Source: RGIG5579 sp045541915
GTDB lineage: Bacteria; Bacillota; Clostridia; Oscillospirales; SIG627
Direction: 5' to 3'
DNA length: 64,000 nucleotides
Assembly: GCA_045541915.1 (NCBI GenBank)
Contig: JAZQJZ010000012.1
Coordinates: 1 to 64,000 of the forward strand
A program made the translations under genes and the position numbers. Positions 1-6,365 of this stretch are shown here, piece after piece; the stretch's first letter is position 1; each line of letters opens with the position of its first letter. The notes under the pieces are model-generated. The model did no database searches, was not told where the DNA came from, and worked only from the letters and a program-made list of their open reading frames with translations.

Positions 1-103
1 GGCACGAAGCTTGGAAGGTTCCGACAAAATAAACGTTCCCGATAATTCTGAACGGCTCCATTTTCCCTTCCCAAGGATTTGTAATTTTTCTTCTTTCAAA
101 CAT
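1..103 (-). CDS. MBL-fold metallo-hydrolase, N-terminal fragment (runs off left edge)
   Basis: Only the first 34 codons lie in the window; the gene continues past base 1. It starts at ATG 103, preceded by a ribosome site (AAGGCGGTGAT) and a TTGCAC-N17-TATAAT promoter. The peptide begins MFERRKITNPWEGK and continues with PFRIIGNVYFVGT. The segment 'PF-RI-GN-VYFVG' is the usual first strand of metallo-beta-lactamase-fold hydrolases, which then run into a 'LIDTGDGLILID' strand. The zinc-binding HxHxDH motif would lie outside the window, so activity cannot be judged. The family call rests on this short stretch only. Confidence 0.55.
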   Translation of the reverse strand, partial: MFERRKITNPWEGKMEPFRIIGNVYFVGTFQASC

Positions 104-125
104 TTATTATCACCGCCTTGGGTTT

Positions 126-154
126 ATTATAGCATAAAAGCGGTGGAGGTGCAA
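126..154 (-). promoter_or_regulatory. Sigma-A promoter of the MBL-fold gene (shared cassette promoter)
   Basis: Minus strand TTGCAC (149-154), 17 bp spacer, TATAAT (126-131) with an extended TGC before the -10. Almost the same 29-bp sequence recurs at 4242-4270 and 9914-9942, with a variant at 6011-6039. Confidence 0.8.
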
Positions 155-159
155 GTCAA

Positions 160-366
160 ATCAATGCGAAGCATCGTATGTAATCCGCAACTTGTTGCGG
201 GATGTAATCATTTTCGATAGAAAATGTATGTAATCCACCGCAGGTGGCATGTAATCAATCCGAAGATGGTAAAATGCAAGTCTTGCGACTTGATGACATA
301 CAGTTCGCATAGCGAACGGATTACATACGCCTTGCGGCGATTACATGCCAATCCTTCGGATTGGAT
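160..366. repeat. Mini-hairpin array 1 (ATGTAATC linker type)
   Basis: About nine short perfect stems lie in a row: ATGC-GAA-GCAT (164-174), a CCGCAAC/GTTGCGG stem (185-200), ATTTTC-GATA-GAAAAT (210-225), CCACC-GCA-GGTGG (235-247), CAAGTC-TTGC-GACTTG (277-292), GTTCGC-ATA-GCGAAC (303-317), CGCC-TTGC-GGCG (328-339) and CCAATCC-TTC-GGATTGG (348-364). They are joined by ATGTAATC linkers in the left half and by GATTACAT or GATGACAT in the right half, so the array is an inverted repeat of linkers with hairpins as side branches. It sits between a terminator and a gene promoter. No convincing protein is encoded. Confidence 0.85.
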
Positions 367-403
367 AAAAAAAGAGAAGCTCGAAAAAGCTTCTCTTTTT
401 TTG
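367..403. terminator. Bidirectional terminator
   Basis: AAGAGAAGC / GCTTCTCTT stem with an A tract on the left and a T tract on the right. It ends the OB-fold gene on the minus strand. Confidence 0.85.
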
Positions 404-447
404 TCATTCGTGTCCGAAAAAGAACTGGTTAAAAACCGAGAGTTTCT
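401..447 (-). repeat. Conserved 3' tail, type A
   Basis: Minus-strand 3' untranslated segment containing CCAGTTCTTTTTCGGACAC. The same segment follows the genes ending at 6366 and 9390. It adjoins the terminator and array. Confidence 0.75.
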
Positions 448-468
448 ATCTGATGTTAAAAAAAACAT

Positions 469-1080
469 TTATTTATCTAGAACATAGCATTTTTCTAATC
501 CGGGATTTGCAGATACAAAATCCTTGTATGTGCCAAGTATTGTAATTTGATCCCCTTGTCGCAAATTCGCCACTTGAGAAACTTCCTCCTCGTATTCAAC
601 CTCGCATCGCACATCATAAAATGTTTTATTTTTACCACCTAATGTAATGTAAACAGTCTTCAAAATACCTTGTCCAATATCAGTTACGTTACCTGCTACT
701 TTAAGAATCTTACCTTCATATTTCAAATTGCAACTAACCTCATTGGTTTTATATTCCTCTATTAAATCAGATGCATTTATAACCGGAATGGAAGATAACT
801 TTTCATCAATAAACACTTGTATATTTTCATTAGGAAATTTTTCGGTAAGTTCAGCTAATATTATTTGCATTTCTCTTAAGTCACCTCGTTCAAATTCCTG
901 TGCAGCTTTTTTGTAATAGCCGGCAACTACATCTTCATTACCAGTTTTACTACCAGCCACACTTATATCACCGGAATTCACTCCGACAACCCAAATAATA
1001 CCCGCAGCCAAAAGCAACGCAAAAGCCATACCACCTAAAACCAAACTTATCTTTTTTCTGTTTTCTTCACCAAGTCTCAC
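469..1080 (-). CDS. Membrane-anchored OB-fold (tRNA_anti-like) protein
   Basis: A 203-residue protein with a charged N terminus, one transmembrane helix (about residues 10-33, IWVVGV end), a helical stretch with FERGDLREMQ (about 55-75) and a C-terminal beta-rich domain (about 100-203). The segments 'GKILKVAGNVTDIG' and 'LRQGDQITILGTYKDF' resemble the tRNA_anti-like OB domain found in many small Firmicute envelope proteins. Function is unknown; the domain would lie outside the membrane. It starts at GTG 1080 behind AAGGAGG. It is divergent from the XRE gene at 1183, and the shared 100-bp gap carries two palindromes, so the XRE protein probably controls it. Confidence 0.7.
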   Translation of the reverse strand: MRLGEENRKKISLVLGGMAFALLLAAGIIWVVGVNSGDISVAGSKTGNEDVVAGYYKKAAQEFERGDLREMQIILAELTEKFPNENIQVFIDEKLSSIPVINASDLIEEYKTNEVSCNLKYEGKILKVAGNVTDIGQGILKTVYITLGGKNKTFYDVRCEVEYEEEVSQVANLRQGDQITILGTYKDFVSANPGLEKCYVLDK

Positions 1081-1109
1081 AACAATCCTCCTTAGCAGTT
1101 ATCATGGTA

Positions 1110-1138
1110 ATTATATCTGTATTACAGATAAAAGTCAA
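1110..1138 (-). promoter_or_regulatory. Promoter of the OB-fold gene, overlapped by a palindrome
   Basis: Minus-strand TTGACT (1133-1138), 17 bp, TATAAT (1110-1115). The spacer contains the palindrome ATCTGT-ATT-ACAGAT, so a bound repressor would block it. Confidence 0.8.
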
Positions 1139-1157
1139 TATCTTTATTACAGATATT
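1115..1157. promoter_or_regulatory. Two palindromic operators for the XRE regulator
   Basis: ATCTGT-ATT-ACAGAT at 1115-1129 and AATATCT-N7-AGATATT at 1137-1157, with centres about 25 bp apart. They share the TATTACAGAT half. The first lies between -35 and -10 of the OB-fold promoter; the second lies just upstream of the XRE start. This fits autoregulation of a divergent pair. Confidence 0.7.
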
Positions 1158-1182
1158 GCATAATAATTATGAGGTGATTATT

Positions 1183-1398
1183 ATGCAATTTAAAAATTTA
1201 CGAGGAATAAGAGAAGATCGGGATATTAAACAAAAAGATGTTGCCAAGTTTTTGAGCATATCGCAAAATACTTATTCCCAATACGAAACAGGAGTCATTG
1301 CTCTAACTGCAGAGGTTTTGATTAAACTTTCAAAATATTATAATGTGAGTATAGACTATCTTCTGGATCAGACTGATAACCCCAAGATACAAAAATAA
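1183..1398 (+). CDS. XRE-family (Cro/CI-type) HTH regulator
   Basis: A 71-residue single-domain regulator. The helix-turn-helix covers residues about 5-60: 'LRGIREDRDIKQKDVAKFLSI' positions the first helices, 'SQNTYSQYETG' is the recognition helix, and it ends with the typical 'YYNVSIDYLLDQTD'. I chose ATG 1183 (MQFKN) because GAGGTG lies 6 bases upstream; an ATG further upstream lacks a ribosome site and lies in the operator. It is divergent from the OB-fold gene and convergent with a shrunken four-helix-bundle gene, the same layout as at 8.2-9.1 kb. Confidence 0.88.
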   Translation: MQFKNLRGIREDRDIKQKDVAKFLSISQNTYSQYETGVIALTAEVLIKLSKYYNVSIDYLLDQTDNPKIQK

Positions 1399-1425
1399 GC
1401 CGTGAATTTCACGGCTTATTTTTGT
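1390..1425. terminator. Shared bidirectional terminator
   Basis: AAGCCGTGAA / TTCACGGCTT stem between A and T tracts. It contains the stop codons of both convergent genes and is repeated at 8727-8758. Confidence 0.8.
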
Positions 1426-1513
1426 TGATCTTATTTTCGATTGTAATGCAAGAGGAGGTAAGCATTCTGCGGATTCTGCCGCAGAGGTTGCGGTGTTTTT
1501 CTGAATGTGACAT
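1409..1513 (-). pseudogene. Four-helix-bundle gene with large in-frame internal deletion (34 codons left)
   Basis: From about residue 8 to the stop this reading frame matches the C terminus of the intact gene at 8742-9110: both end with the same residues from HRNLC/YRNLC through CITIENKINKNKP. The start ATG 1513 and its AAAGGA ribosome site also match, but about 88 codons between are missing. The frame is still open (MSHSEKHRNLCGR...). It is most simply a deletion remnant. A functional mini-peptide is possible because the frame, start and terminator are intact. Confidence 0.75.
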
Positions 1514-1524
1514 AATCCTTTCGT

Positions 1525-1705
1525 TCCCAATCACGGCGTAGCCGTGCATAGAATCAACACGCAGTGTTGGATGGAATCCACCGTAGGTGGTATGGAATCA
1601 ATCCGAAGGTCAGATACACGCTGACGCGTGATGCCATACAGTCGCAAAGCGACTGATTCCATACACCCTTACGGGTGATGCCATGCCAATCCTTCGGATT
1701 GGATA
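1525..1705. repeat. Mini-hairpin array 2 (ATGGAATC linker type)
   Basis: Stems: CACGGC-GTA-GCCGTG (1532-1546), CAACAC-GCA-GTGTTG (1555-1569), CCACC-GTA-GGTGG (1578-1590), CACGC-TGAC-GCGTG (1617-1630), AGTCGC-AAA-GCGACT (1640-1654), CACCC-TTAC-GGGTG (1664-1677) and CCAATCC-TTC-GGATTGG (1686-1702). Linkers are ATGGAATC on the left and GATTCCAT or GATGCCAT on the right. CAATCCGAAGG (1599-1609) can also pair with the last stem. It is nearly the same as the array at 9128-9304, and paired bases change together. It lies just upstream of the shortened four-helix-bundle gene. Confidence 0.9.
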
Positions 1706-1742
1706 AAAATAAAGCACTTGTCGAAACAAGTGCTTTATTTTT
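1705..1742. terminator. Bidirectional terminator
   Basis: AAAGCACTTG / CAAGTGCTTT stem with TCGAAA loop and flanking A and T tracts. It ends the minus-strand M20 gene. The 130 bases to its right hold only a degenerate 3' tail and the end of that transcript. Confidence 0.85.
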
Positions 1743-1875
1743 GGGTATTTTGAACTTAATGGCACGAATGAAAAGTGCCTGAAAACCGTTAGTTTTATTT
1801 GCTATTGTCAATAGTGTTCAATTTGCATTCTTCATATGCGTTTTCTTGCTCTTCTACCAAGATGTAACAAAAAAA

Positions 1876-3030
1876 CTATTCAATACAATAAGCCACCGAG
1901 GCAAGTCTTTTTGCCGCCAAAGCAAGAGAATCAAGATATGCAAATTCACTGAGTTTATGGATATCTCCACCTATTGTGCCAAAGCCTTCAAGGCACGCAA
2001 TCCCCATCTCTGTTAAATCCGACGAATCTGCCGCACCCAGTGATTCAATCATTATTACATCATCAAGCCCGTTATCAATGTAAATTTTTCTTACCTTTTC
2101 AAAAAGTTCCACATTCCGTTGCGTTTTAGTCATAGGGCAACGACTACTTGCAAGAACAAGGTTGCAAGTCGTTTCCTCAACGAATGAAGTATTCGCAATT
2201 TCTTCCGCAATTCTCATTACTTCTTCCCTCTGTTCATTCGTATGAAAACGAAAATCGGCAGTGAATATGCATTTTTCCGGAACAGTATTCTCTGCACTGC
2301 CTCCATTTATAAGTCCACAATTACAAGTAATTGAATCCTTATCTTTATACTTTTCAAGCCTTATAATTTTTTGTGCGGCTTCGCAAATTGAACTTGCTCC
2401 AATATAACACGTAGAAGAATGTGCGGATTTTCCCGTAATCTCAAATCGGAATTTACAGATACCCTTCATAGATATTGTATGACCGTTTTTTCTGCCCGGT
2501 TCCGTATTAAGAAAAGCTATGCAACCTTTTGCTTTTTCATACATATATTGCACTGTCGTTTTTTTGCTGTTGCGGCTCCCATTTTCTTCATCACTTTGAA
2601 GAATTAACTTTATAGGGCGGTCACTAAAACCGCTTCTTTGCAAAGCATCCATTGCCATAAAAGATGCCGCAATACCGCCTTTACAATCAACGACACCCGG
2701 CCCGTAGATTTTTTCATCATCAAAACGAACAGGCGTTTCTCCAAAGGAGCCAACGGGATGAACTGTGTCCATATGTCCAGAAAAACAAACAGGGGCACCT
2801 TTTGCATGAGGGTTCATTGTAATGCATACTACATCGCCCGATATCTCCTGCTTTTGTCTTTCAACAACCCACCCCTTTTGGTTAGCTTTATATGAAATAT
2901 ATTCACCTACCCTGTCTACTCCTTCTTTATGATCCGTAGGACTTTCAATCGTACATATATCAGTTAAAAATTTTATGTATTCGTCATTCATGGATTCGAT
3001 GATTTGAAAAAGTTTCTCGCACTTCATCAT
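1876..3030 (-). CDS. M20-family metallopeptidase (glutamate carboxypeptidase-like)
   Basis: A cytoplasmic-looking 384-residue zinc peptidase with no signal peptide. It shows the M20 ligands in order: 'GHMDTVHP' (about 86-93), 'GPGVVDCKGG' (about 110-119), 'DEENGS' (about 147-152) and a C-terminal 'GGDIHKLSEF'. The dimerisation-domain marker is 'TGKSAHSS'. Family members remove glutamate or similar residues from small peptides or conjugates. It starts at ATG 3030, overlapping the CapA stop codon (AATGATG) behind AAGGAGGG, so the two are translationally coupled. The pairing suggests both act on the same, unknown, gamma-linked or peptidic substrate. Confidence 0.85.
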   Translation of the reverse strand: MMKCEKLFQIIESMNDEYIKFLTDICTIESPTDHKEGVDRVGEYISYKANQKGWVVERQKQEISGDVVCITMNPHAKGAPVCFSGHMDTVHPVGSFGETPVRFDDEKIYGPGVVDCKGGIAASFMAMDALQRSGFSDRPIKLILQSDEENGSRNSKKTTVQYMYEKAKGCIAFLNTEPGRKNGHTISMKGICKFRFEITGKSAHSSTCYIGASSICEAAQKIIRLEKYKDKDSITCNCGLINGGSAENTVPEKCIFTADFRFHTNEQREEVMRIAEEIANTSFVEETTCNLVLASSRCPMTKTQRNVELFEKVRKIYIDNGLDDVIMIESLGAADSSDLTEMGIACLEGFGTIGGDIHKLSEFAYLDSLALAAKRLASVAYCIE

Positions 3031-4151
3031 TTGTGTCCCTCCTTGATATATTTTATAAGCTTTTTATTCCCAAATCTCCACAAATTCAAACAATAAGCAA
3101 TGTTTCCGCTTATAATTCCCCGGTTTCGTGCAGAAATTTTGCTTCGCTTTAAGTAAAATTTAAACCATTCCCATTTCGAATAGTCTTTGAATTTTGGGAA
3201 AAGGTACGGAAATTTCACATGCTCGTTTTTATAAAGATTTCGCATAGCAAGGGGCCACAGTAATGCATACTGACACGCAGATACATTGGTAAAAATGTCC
3301 GGTGCATCACAGGCAACAATGGTTTGTGTCTCTCTATCAATTTTCATCGCCATATAATCCCACTTAAAACTGTCCGCACCAAAATAAAGCTTTACAAACA
3401 CACCGAACTCTGTATATTTTTGTAATCTCTGATAATCTGTATCAAAAATAAAGTTTCCTAACGAATAGAAAATTATCTTATCGCCAAATTTTTCGTAATT
3501 CTCTACAACGTGAGGATGATGTCCAATGACTACATCTGCACCAAACTCAAGATACTTCTTATATTGTTTTCTTACCGAAGGAGGCATAAGCTGACAAAAT
3601 TCCGGTCCCGAATGAACGACAACCACACACCAGCGACACTTTTTCTTTATTTCGGAAATCATTTCTGAAATTTTTGCATTGTTGTCCCACAAAACACAAC
3701 CCTCTCTATTTTCCGTTGCCTCTTCGGTTTCCTCCTGTGTTACTGCAATAATTCCGATATTGGCGTCACCATTTTCTATAATAATCGGTTTTGACGCCTG
3801 CTCCATATTAAGTCCTATGCCTACCGTCTGCACACCGTTTTCTTCCGCAATATTCAAGGTGCTCTCTAAGCCCTCTCTGCCACAGTCTGTAATATGGTTA
3901 TTTGCCAATGCCCAGATATTTCCATTTACTTTTTTCAGGAAAGGTAAACATTCCGGAGGGTTGGCATGAATAAGCGGTTTGGATGCCGAAGCTTTTCCAT
4001 TGTTGATACAACCTTCAACATTTAGCACCGTATAATCAGTATCGCAAAGATAATCAATAAGTTTTTTATCGACAAGATCCTCTCGAACGTATGTTCCTCT
4101 AAAATACTTTGAAGAAAATCCAATATCCCCTGTAAAAGCAATTTTTTTCAT
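3027..4151 (-). CDS. CapA/PgsA-family metallophosphatase-like protein
   Basis: A 374-residue protein of the family whose best-known member, CapA/PgsA, takes part in poly-gamma-glutamate export. Calcineurin-like metal-site motifs are visible: 'FTGDIGF' near the N terminus, 'LNVEG', 'ANNHITDCG', 'HSGPEF', 'GHHPHVV' and 'YSLGNFIFD'. The start is ATG 4151 behind GAGGATT. A TTG further upstream would add a hydrophobic helix but has no ribosome site. Without that helix there is no membrane anchor, unusual for PgsA, so a cytoplasmic enzyme is as likely. First gene of a two-gene unit with the M20 peptidase. Confidence 0.83.
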   Translation of the reverse strand: MKKIAFTGDIGFSSKYFRGTYVREDLVDKKLIDYLCDTDYTVLNVEGCINNGKASASKPLIHANPPECLPFLKKVNGNIWALANNHITDCGREGLESTLNIAEENGVQTVGIGLNMEQASKPIIIENGDANIGIIAVTQEETEEATENREGCVLWDNNAKISEMISEIKKKCRWCVVVVHSGPEFCQLMPPSVRKQYKKYLEFGADVVIGHHPHVVENYEKFGDKIIFYSLGNFIFDTDYQRLQKYTEFGVFVKLYFGADSFKWDYMAMKIDRETQTIVACDAPDIFTNVSACQYALLWPLAMRNLYKNEHVKFPYLFPKFKDYSKWEWFKFYLKRSKISARNRGIISGNIAYCLNLWRFGNKKLIKYIKEGHK

Positions 4152-4241
4152 ATAACCAATCCTCAGTTTTTCAATTATCATAGAAACCACAAAAAACGAT
4201 ACCGCAAAGGTAATCCACAACGATATAAAAACATTTGGTGT

Positions 4242-4270
4242 ATTATAGCATAAAAGCAGCGGGGGTGCAA
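4242..4270 (-). promoter_or_regulatory. Shared cassette promoter upstream of capA-like gene
   Basis: Minus strand TTGCAC (4265-4270), 17 bp, TATAAT (4242-4247). It differs from the copy at 126-154 by only a few bases. Confidence 0.8.
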
Positions 4271-4273
4271 GGC

Positions 4274-4445
4274 TTCAAATGAAGAACTCACTTCGTTCGT
4301 ATGAAGCGGCGAATTTGCCGCCATGAAATATTTTGCTTCGCAAAATATGAAGCGAAGCGCACTTTTTATTTCTTAATGTGCCGAAGGCGTGCTTCATAGC
4401 CGTAGGCGGCTTCGTTTTTCATGCACCGCAGGTGCGCTTCATTTC
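4274..4445. repeat. Mini-hairpin array 3 (ATGAAG linker type)
   Basis: Stems: GCGGC-N6-GCCGC (4306-4321), ATATTTTGC-TTC-GCAAAATAT (about 4328-4348), then short stems closed by GAA, GTA and GCA loops around 4381-4435 (for example GCACC-GCA-GGTGC). Linkers are ATGAAG on the left and CTTCAT on the right. This is the same architecture as arrays 1 and 2 with a different linker sequence. It lies between terminator 4447-4485 and the capA-like promoter. Confidence 0.8.
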
Positions 4446-4446
4446 C

Positions 4447-4485
4447 AAAAATAAAAGCAGGTCGATTGACCTGCTTTTATTTTTG
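4447..4485. terminator. Bidirectional terminator
   Basis: AAAAGCAGGTC / GACCTGCTTTT stem with flanking A and T tracts; it ends the M20 amidohydrolase gene. Confidence 0.85.
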
Positions 4486-4540
4486 GGACCGACACTCAAA
4501 ATGGAACCGGTCTAAAAACTGATTTTCTTTAATATTTGAA
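4485..4540 (-). repeat. Conserved 3' tail, type B
   Basis: Minus-strand segment with GACCGGTTCCATTTTGAG and an inverted GACCG / CGGTC pair. It matches 7665-7710 and is related to type A. Its AAAATCAG side and the next bases also match 6225-6250. Confidence 0.7.
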
Positions 4541-4583
4541 AAAAATATACTTATTCGTTACGTAATATTCTTTTCCTTTCTTA

Positions 4584-5921
4584 TTAATACTTTAGAATTG
4601 CGGTGTTTTCATCCTTGTATGTAACAGTTTCTTTATCAAAGTTAATATTATCAACAAAATCAAAATATTCCTGCATCGAAGCAAAGGGCGGTTTATAGTT
4701 TGCGATAATATCTTTTGCTCTCTTAGCATTATCCTTTAAAAGCACCGATAAAAGCACCATCTGTGCTTCGGCAGATTTCACACAAGCCGTATCACCATCG
4801 GTTATATAATACGTATTCCCGTGACTGGTTCCAACGGCACCGCTTGCGGTTGGATGAATGATCGGCATAACAGCGCCAACATCTCCCATATCCGAACAAC
4901 CCGTGTCCCAAGCATTATTAATTTTTACATTGTCCAAAACCTGTTTTGCCGCTTCTTCGAAGGCAACTACAAAATCATCAGGATACTGTCTTGGCCAATA
5001 TCCAGGAATGTCTCTGATATGCACCTTCGCACCCATTGCCGCCGCGCAAGCAGAAAATGCACGATTGATTTTTTTATTAGTATTTAAAATACTCTCCATT
5101 GTAGCGCCGCGCACATAACTTTCCATAGTAACGGTATCAGGGATAACGTTAACCGCATTCCCACCGTTGGTAATAATAGGGTGGAAACGGATATACTCTC
5201 TTTCAGTAAAGGTTTCTCTTAGTGCATTAGCAGCATTCATAGCAAGATTGGCCGCATACAAAGCATTTACTCCCTTTTGAGGAGAGCCACCTGCATGAGC
5301 AGAAACGCCTTGGAAGGTCATCGTTTTTGCTATACAACCGTTGGAGCCACCTTTGATTGCCAAGGTTGGCGTGTCAGCAACCGACGTGTGAACCATAAAC
5401 GACAAATCAACTCCATCTAAAAGGCCGCGCCACATAAATTCTGGCTTTCCGCCAAAGTATTTGATTATTCCCTGCTTACGTAAGGACTCACGATATTCAA
5501 CCTCAATAAGCTCCTCTGCAGGTACTGCTACAAGTCTTATTTTACCGCACATACCATCCAATGCGCCCTCTTCTTTAAGGGCAGCTGCAAGACCAATAAG
5601 TGCCGCCGCCTGTGCACAGTGGCCACAGGAGTGCACCGCATGTGTTTCTTTATCTGCTTCAGGGTGGGTAGCACAGATAAGTGCATCCAACTCGCCAAAA
5701 ACCGCAACAGTAGGACCATCCTTACCTGTGTCAACCTCGGCAGTAAAGCCGGGAATATCCCCTGCCTCTATTAACTCATAGCCCAACTTTTCAAAAATAT
5801 CCTTCATATATTTGTGGGTTTTCCACTCTTTATATCCTGTTTCAGGATTCTTCCAGATATAATCAAGGGAATTCAGAATTAAATCACGGTGTTTTTCAAC
5901 ATATTTAGCAAAATCACTCAT
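4584..5921 (-). CDS. M20-family amidohydrolase (AbgB/aminobenzoyl-glutamate-hydrolase-like)
   Basis: A 445-residue cytoplasmic hydrolase. Motifs are 'FGELDAL', 'HSCGHCAQAAAL' (the usual GHDGH site carries a Cys here), 'VPAEE', 'HTSVADTP', a dimerisation segment 'SAHAGGSPQKG' and a late 'TSHGNTYY'. Relatives cleave amide-linked acyl or aromatic groups from amino acids. Its substrate is not evident. I start it at ATG 5921 (MSDFAKYV) behind AGAGAGG. Its start overlaps the stop codon of a 25-codon leader frame that has the better ribosome site. It forms a single-gene cassette with promoter 6011-6039, a type B tail and a terminator. Confidence 0.83.
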   Translation of the reverse strand: MSDFAKYVEKHRDLILNSLDYIWKNPETGYKEWKTHKYMKDIFEKLGYELIEAGDIPGFTAEVDTGKDGPTVAVFGELDALICATHPEADKETHAVHSCGHCAQAAALIGLAAALKEEGALDGMCGKIRLVAVPAEELIEVEYRESLRKQGIIKYFGGKPEFMWRGLLDGVDLSFMVHTSVADTPTLAIKGGSNGCIAKTMTFQGVSAHAGGSPQKGVNALYAANLAMNAANALRETFTEREYIRFHPIITNGGNAVNVIPDTVTMESYVRGATMESILNTNKKINRAFSACAAAMGAKVHIRDIPGYWPRQYPDDFVVAFEEAAKQVLDNVKINNAWDTGCSDMGDVGAVMPIIHPTASGAVGTSHGNTYYITDGDTACVKSAEAQMVLLSVLLKDNAKRAKDIIANYKPPFASMQEYFDFVDNINFDKETVTYKDENTAILKY

Positions 5922-5991
5922 AACTACCAGCCTCTCTTGCGAGTATTCGTTCTGCATCATTCAACCAATTTATATAGTGGCAGAGTTTCAT
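5914..5991 (-). CDS. 25-codon leader ORF overlapping the amidohydrolase start
   Basis: ATG 5991 follows a perfect AAGGAG (6000-6005) at 8 bases. The frame encodes MKLCHYINWLNDAERILARE plus GSYE-type residues and ends in TGA within the sequence ATGAGTGA that starts the next gene. It could couple translation of the downstream gene or be a leftover N terminus. No sequence family is recognised. Confidence 0.5.
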   Translation of the reverse strand: MKLCHYINWLNDAERILAREAGSYE

Positions 5992-6010
5992 TTTCTAAAC
6001 TCCTTGGAAT

Positions 6011-6039
6011 AGTATAGCATAAAAGCGGTGGAGTGGCAA
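6011..6039 (-). promoter_or_regulatory. Shared cassette promoter variant upstream of amidohydrolase
   Basis: Minus strand TTGCCA (6034-6039), 17 bp, TATACT (6011-6016). It has the same GCTTTTATGC spacer end as the other cassette promoters. Confidence 0.8.
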
Positions 6040-6142
6040 TAATTATTCATCAGCGCAAGCGACTTCAATATTCATTATTCATTTGAAAATCCGTTCCTTT
6101 TTAATGAATAATGAATGATGAAAAATGAATAGTGAATAATAC
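6036..6142. repeat. Mini-hairpin array 4 (ATTATTCATT linker type)
   Basis: Left linkers AATTATTCAT and ATTCATTATTCATT are mirrored on the right by AATGAATAATGAATG and GTGAATAAT. Only one or two short hairpins remain (GC-GCAA-GC near 6053-6060). It is the most reduced member of the family. The gap 5992-6365 otherwise holds only a terminator and a tail. Confidence 0.7.
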
Positions 6143-6144
6143 AA

Positions 6145-6183
6145 ACAAAAATCCGTCCACTTCCGTGACCGGATTTTCGTTTG
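6145..6183. terminator. Bidirectional terminator
   Basis: AAAATCCG / CGGATTTT stem with an inner bulge and A/T tracts; it ends the minus-strand dehydrogenase gene. Confidence 0.75.
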
Positions 6184-6250
6184 TCATTCGTGTCCGAAAA
6201 AGAACTGGACGAAAACCTGATTTTCTTTAATATTTGTAAATTATGTACTT
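6181..6250 (-). repeat. Conserved 3' tail, type A
   Basis: Same CCAGTTCTTTTTCGGACAC core as at 401-447. Similarity to the type B tail at 4485-4560 continues through GATTTTCTTTAATATTTG. Confidence 0.75.
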
Positions 6251-6365
6251 ATCTTTCACATAAAAGGACAACTTATGCTTTATTCACCAGTGTTATGTTC
6301 TGTCTTTTTCTTTCAAGAAAAAATTCTAATGTTTGTTTATATGAGTCTTGTACAACACCTTTTTT

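Noticed and set aside
160..366. Possible CRISPR array
   Set aside because: The repeated units are 8-base linkers, the intervening parts are self-complementary hairpins of unequal length, and there are no cas genes.
4152..4220. N-terminal membrane helix for the CapA-like protein from TTG 4220
   Set aside because: No ribosome site precedes the TTG, whereas ATG 4151 follows GAGGATT and starts directly at the conserved domain.
6036..6142. Simple microsatellite expansion of ATTCATT
   Set aside because: The left copies are mirrored by reverse-complement copies on the right and the block occupies the same position between promoter and terminator as the other arrays, so it fits the array family.
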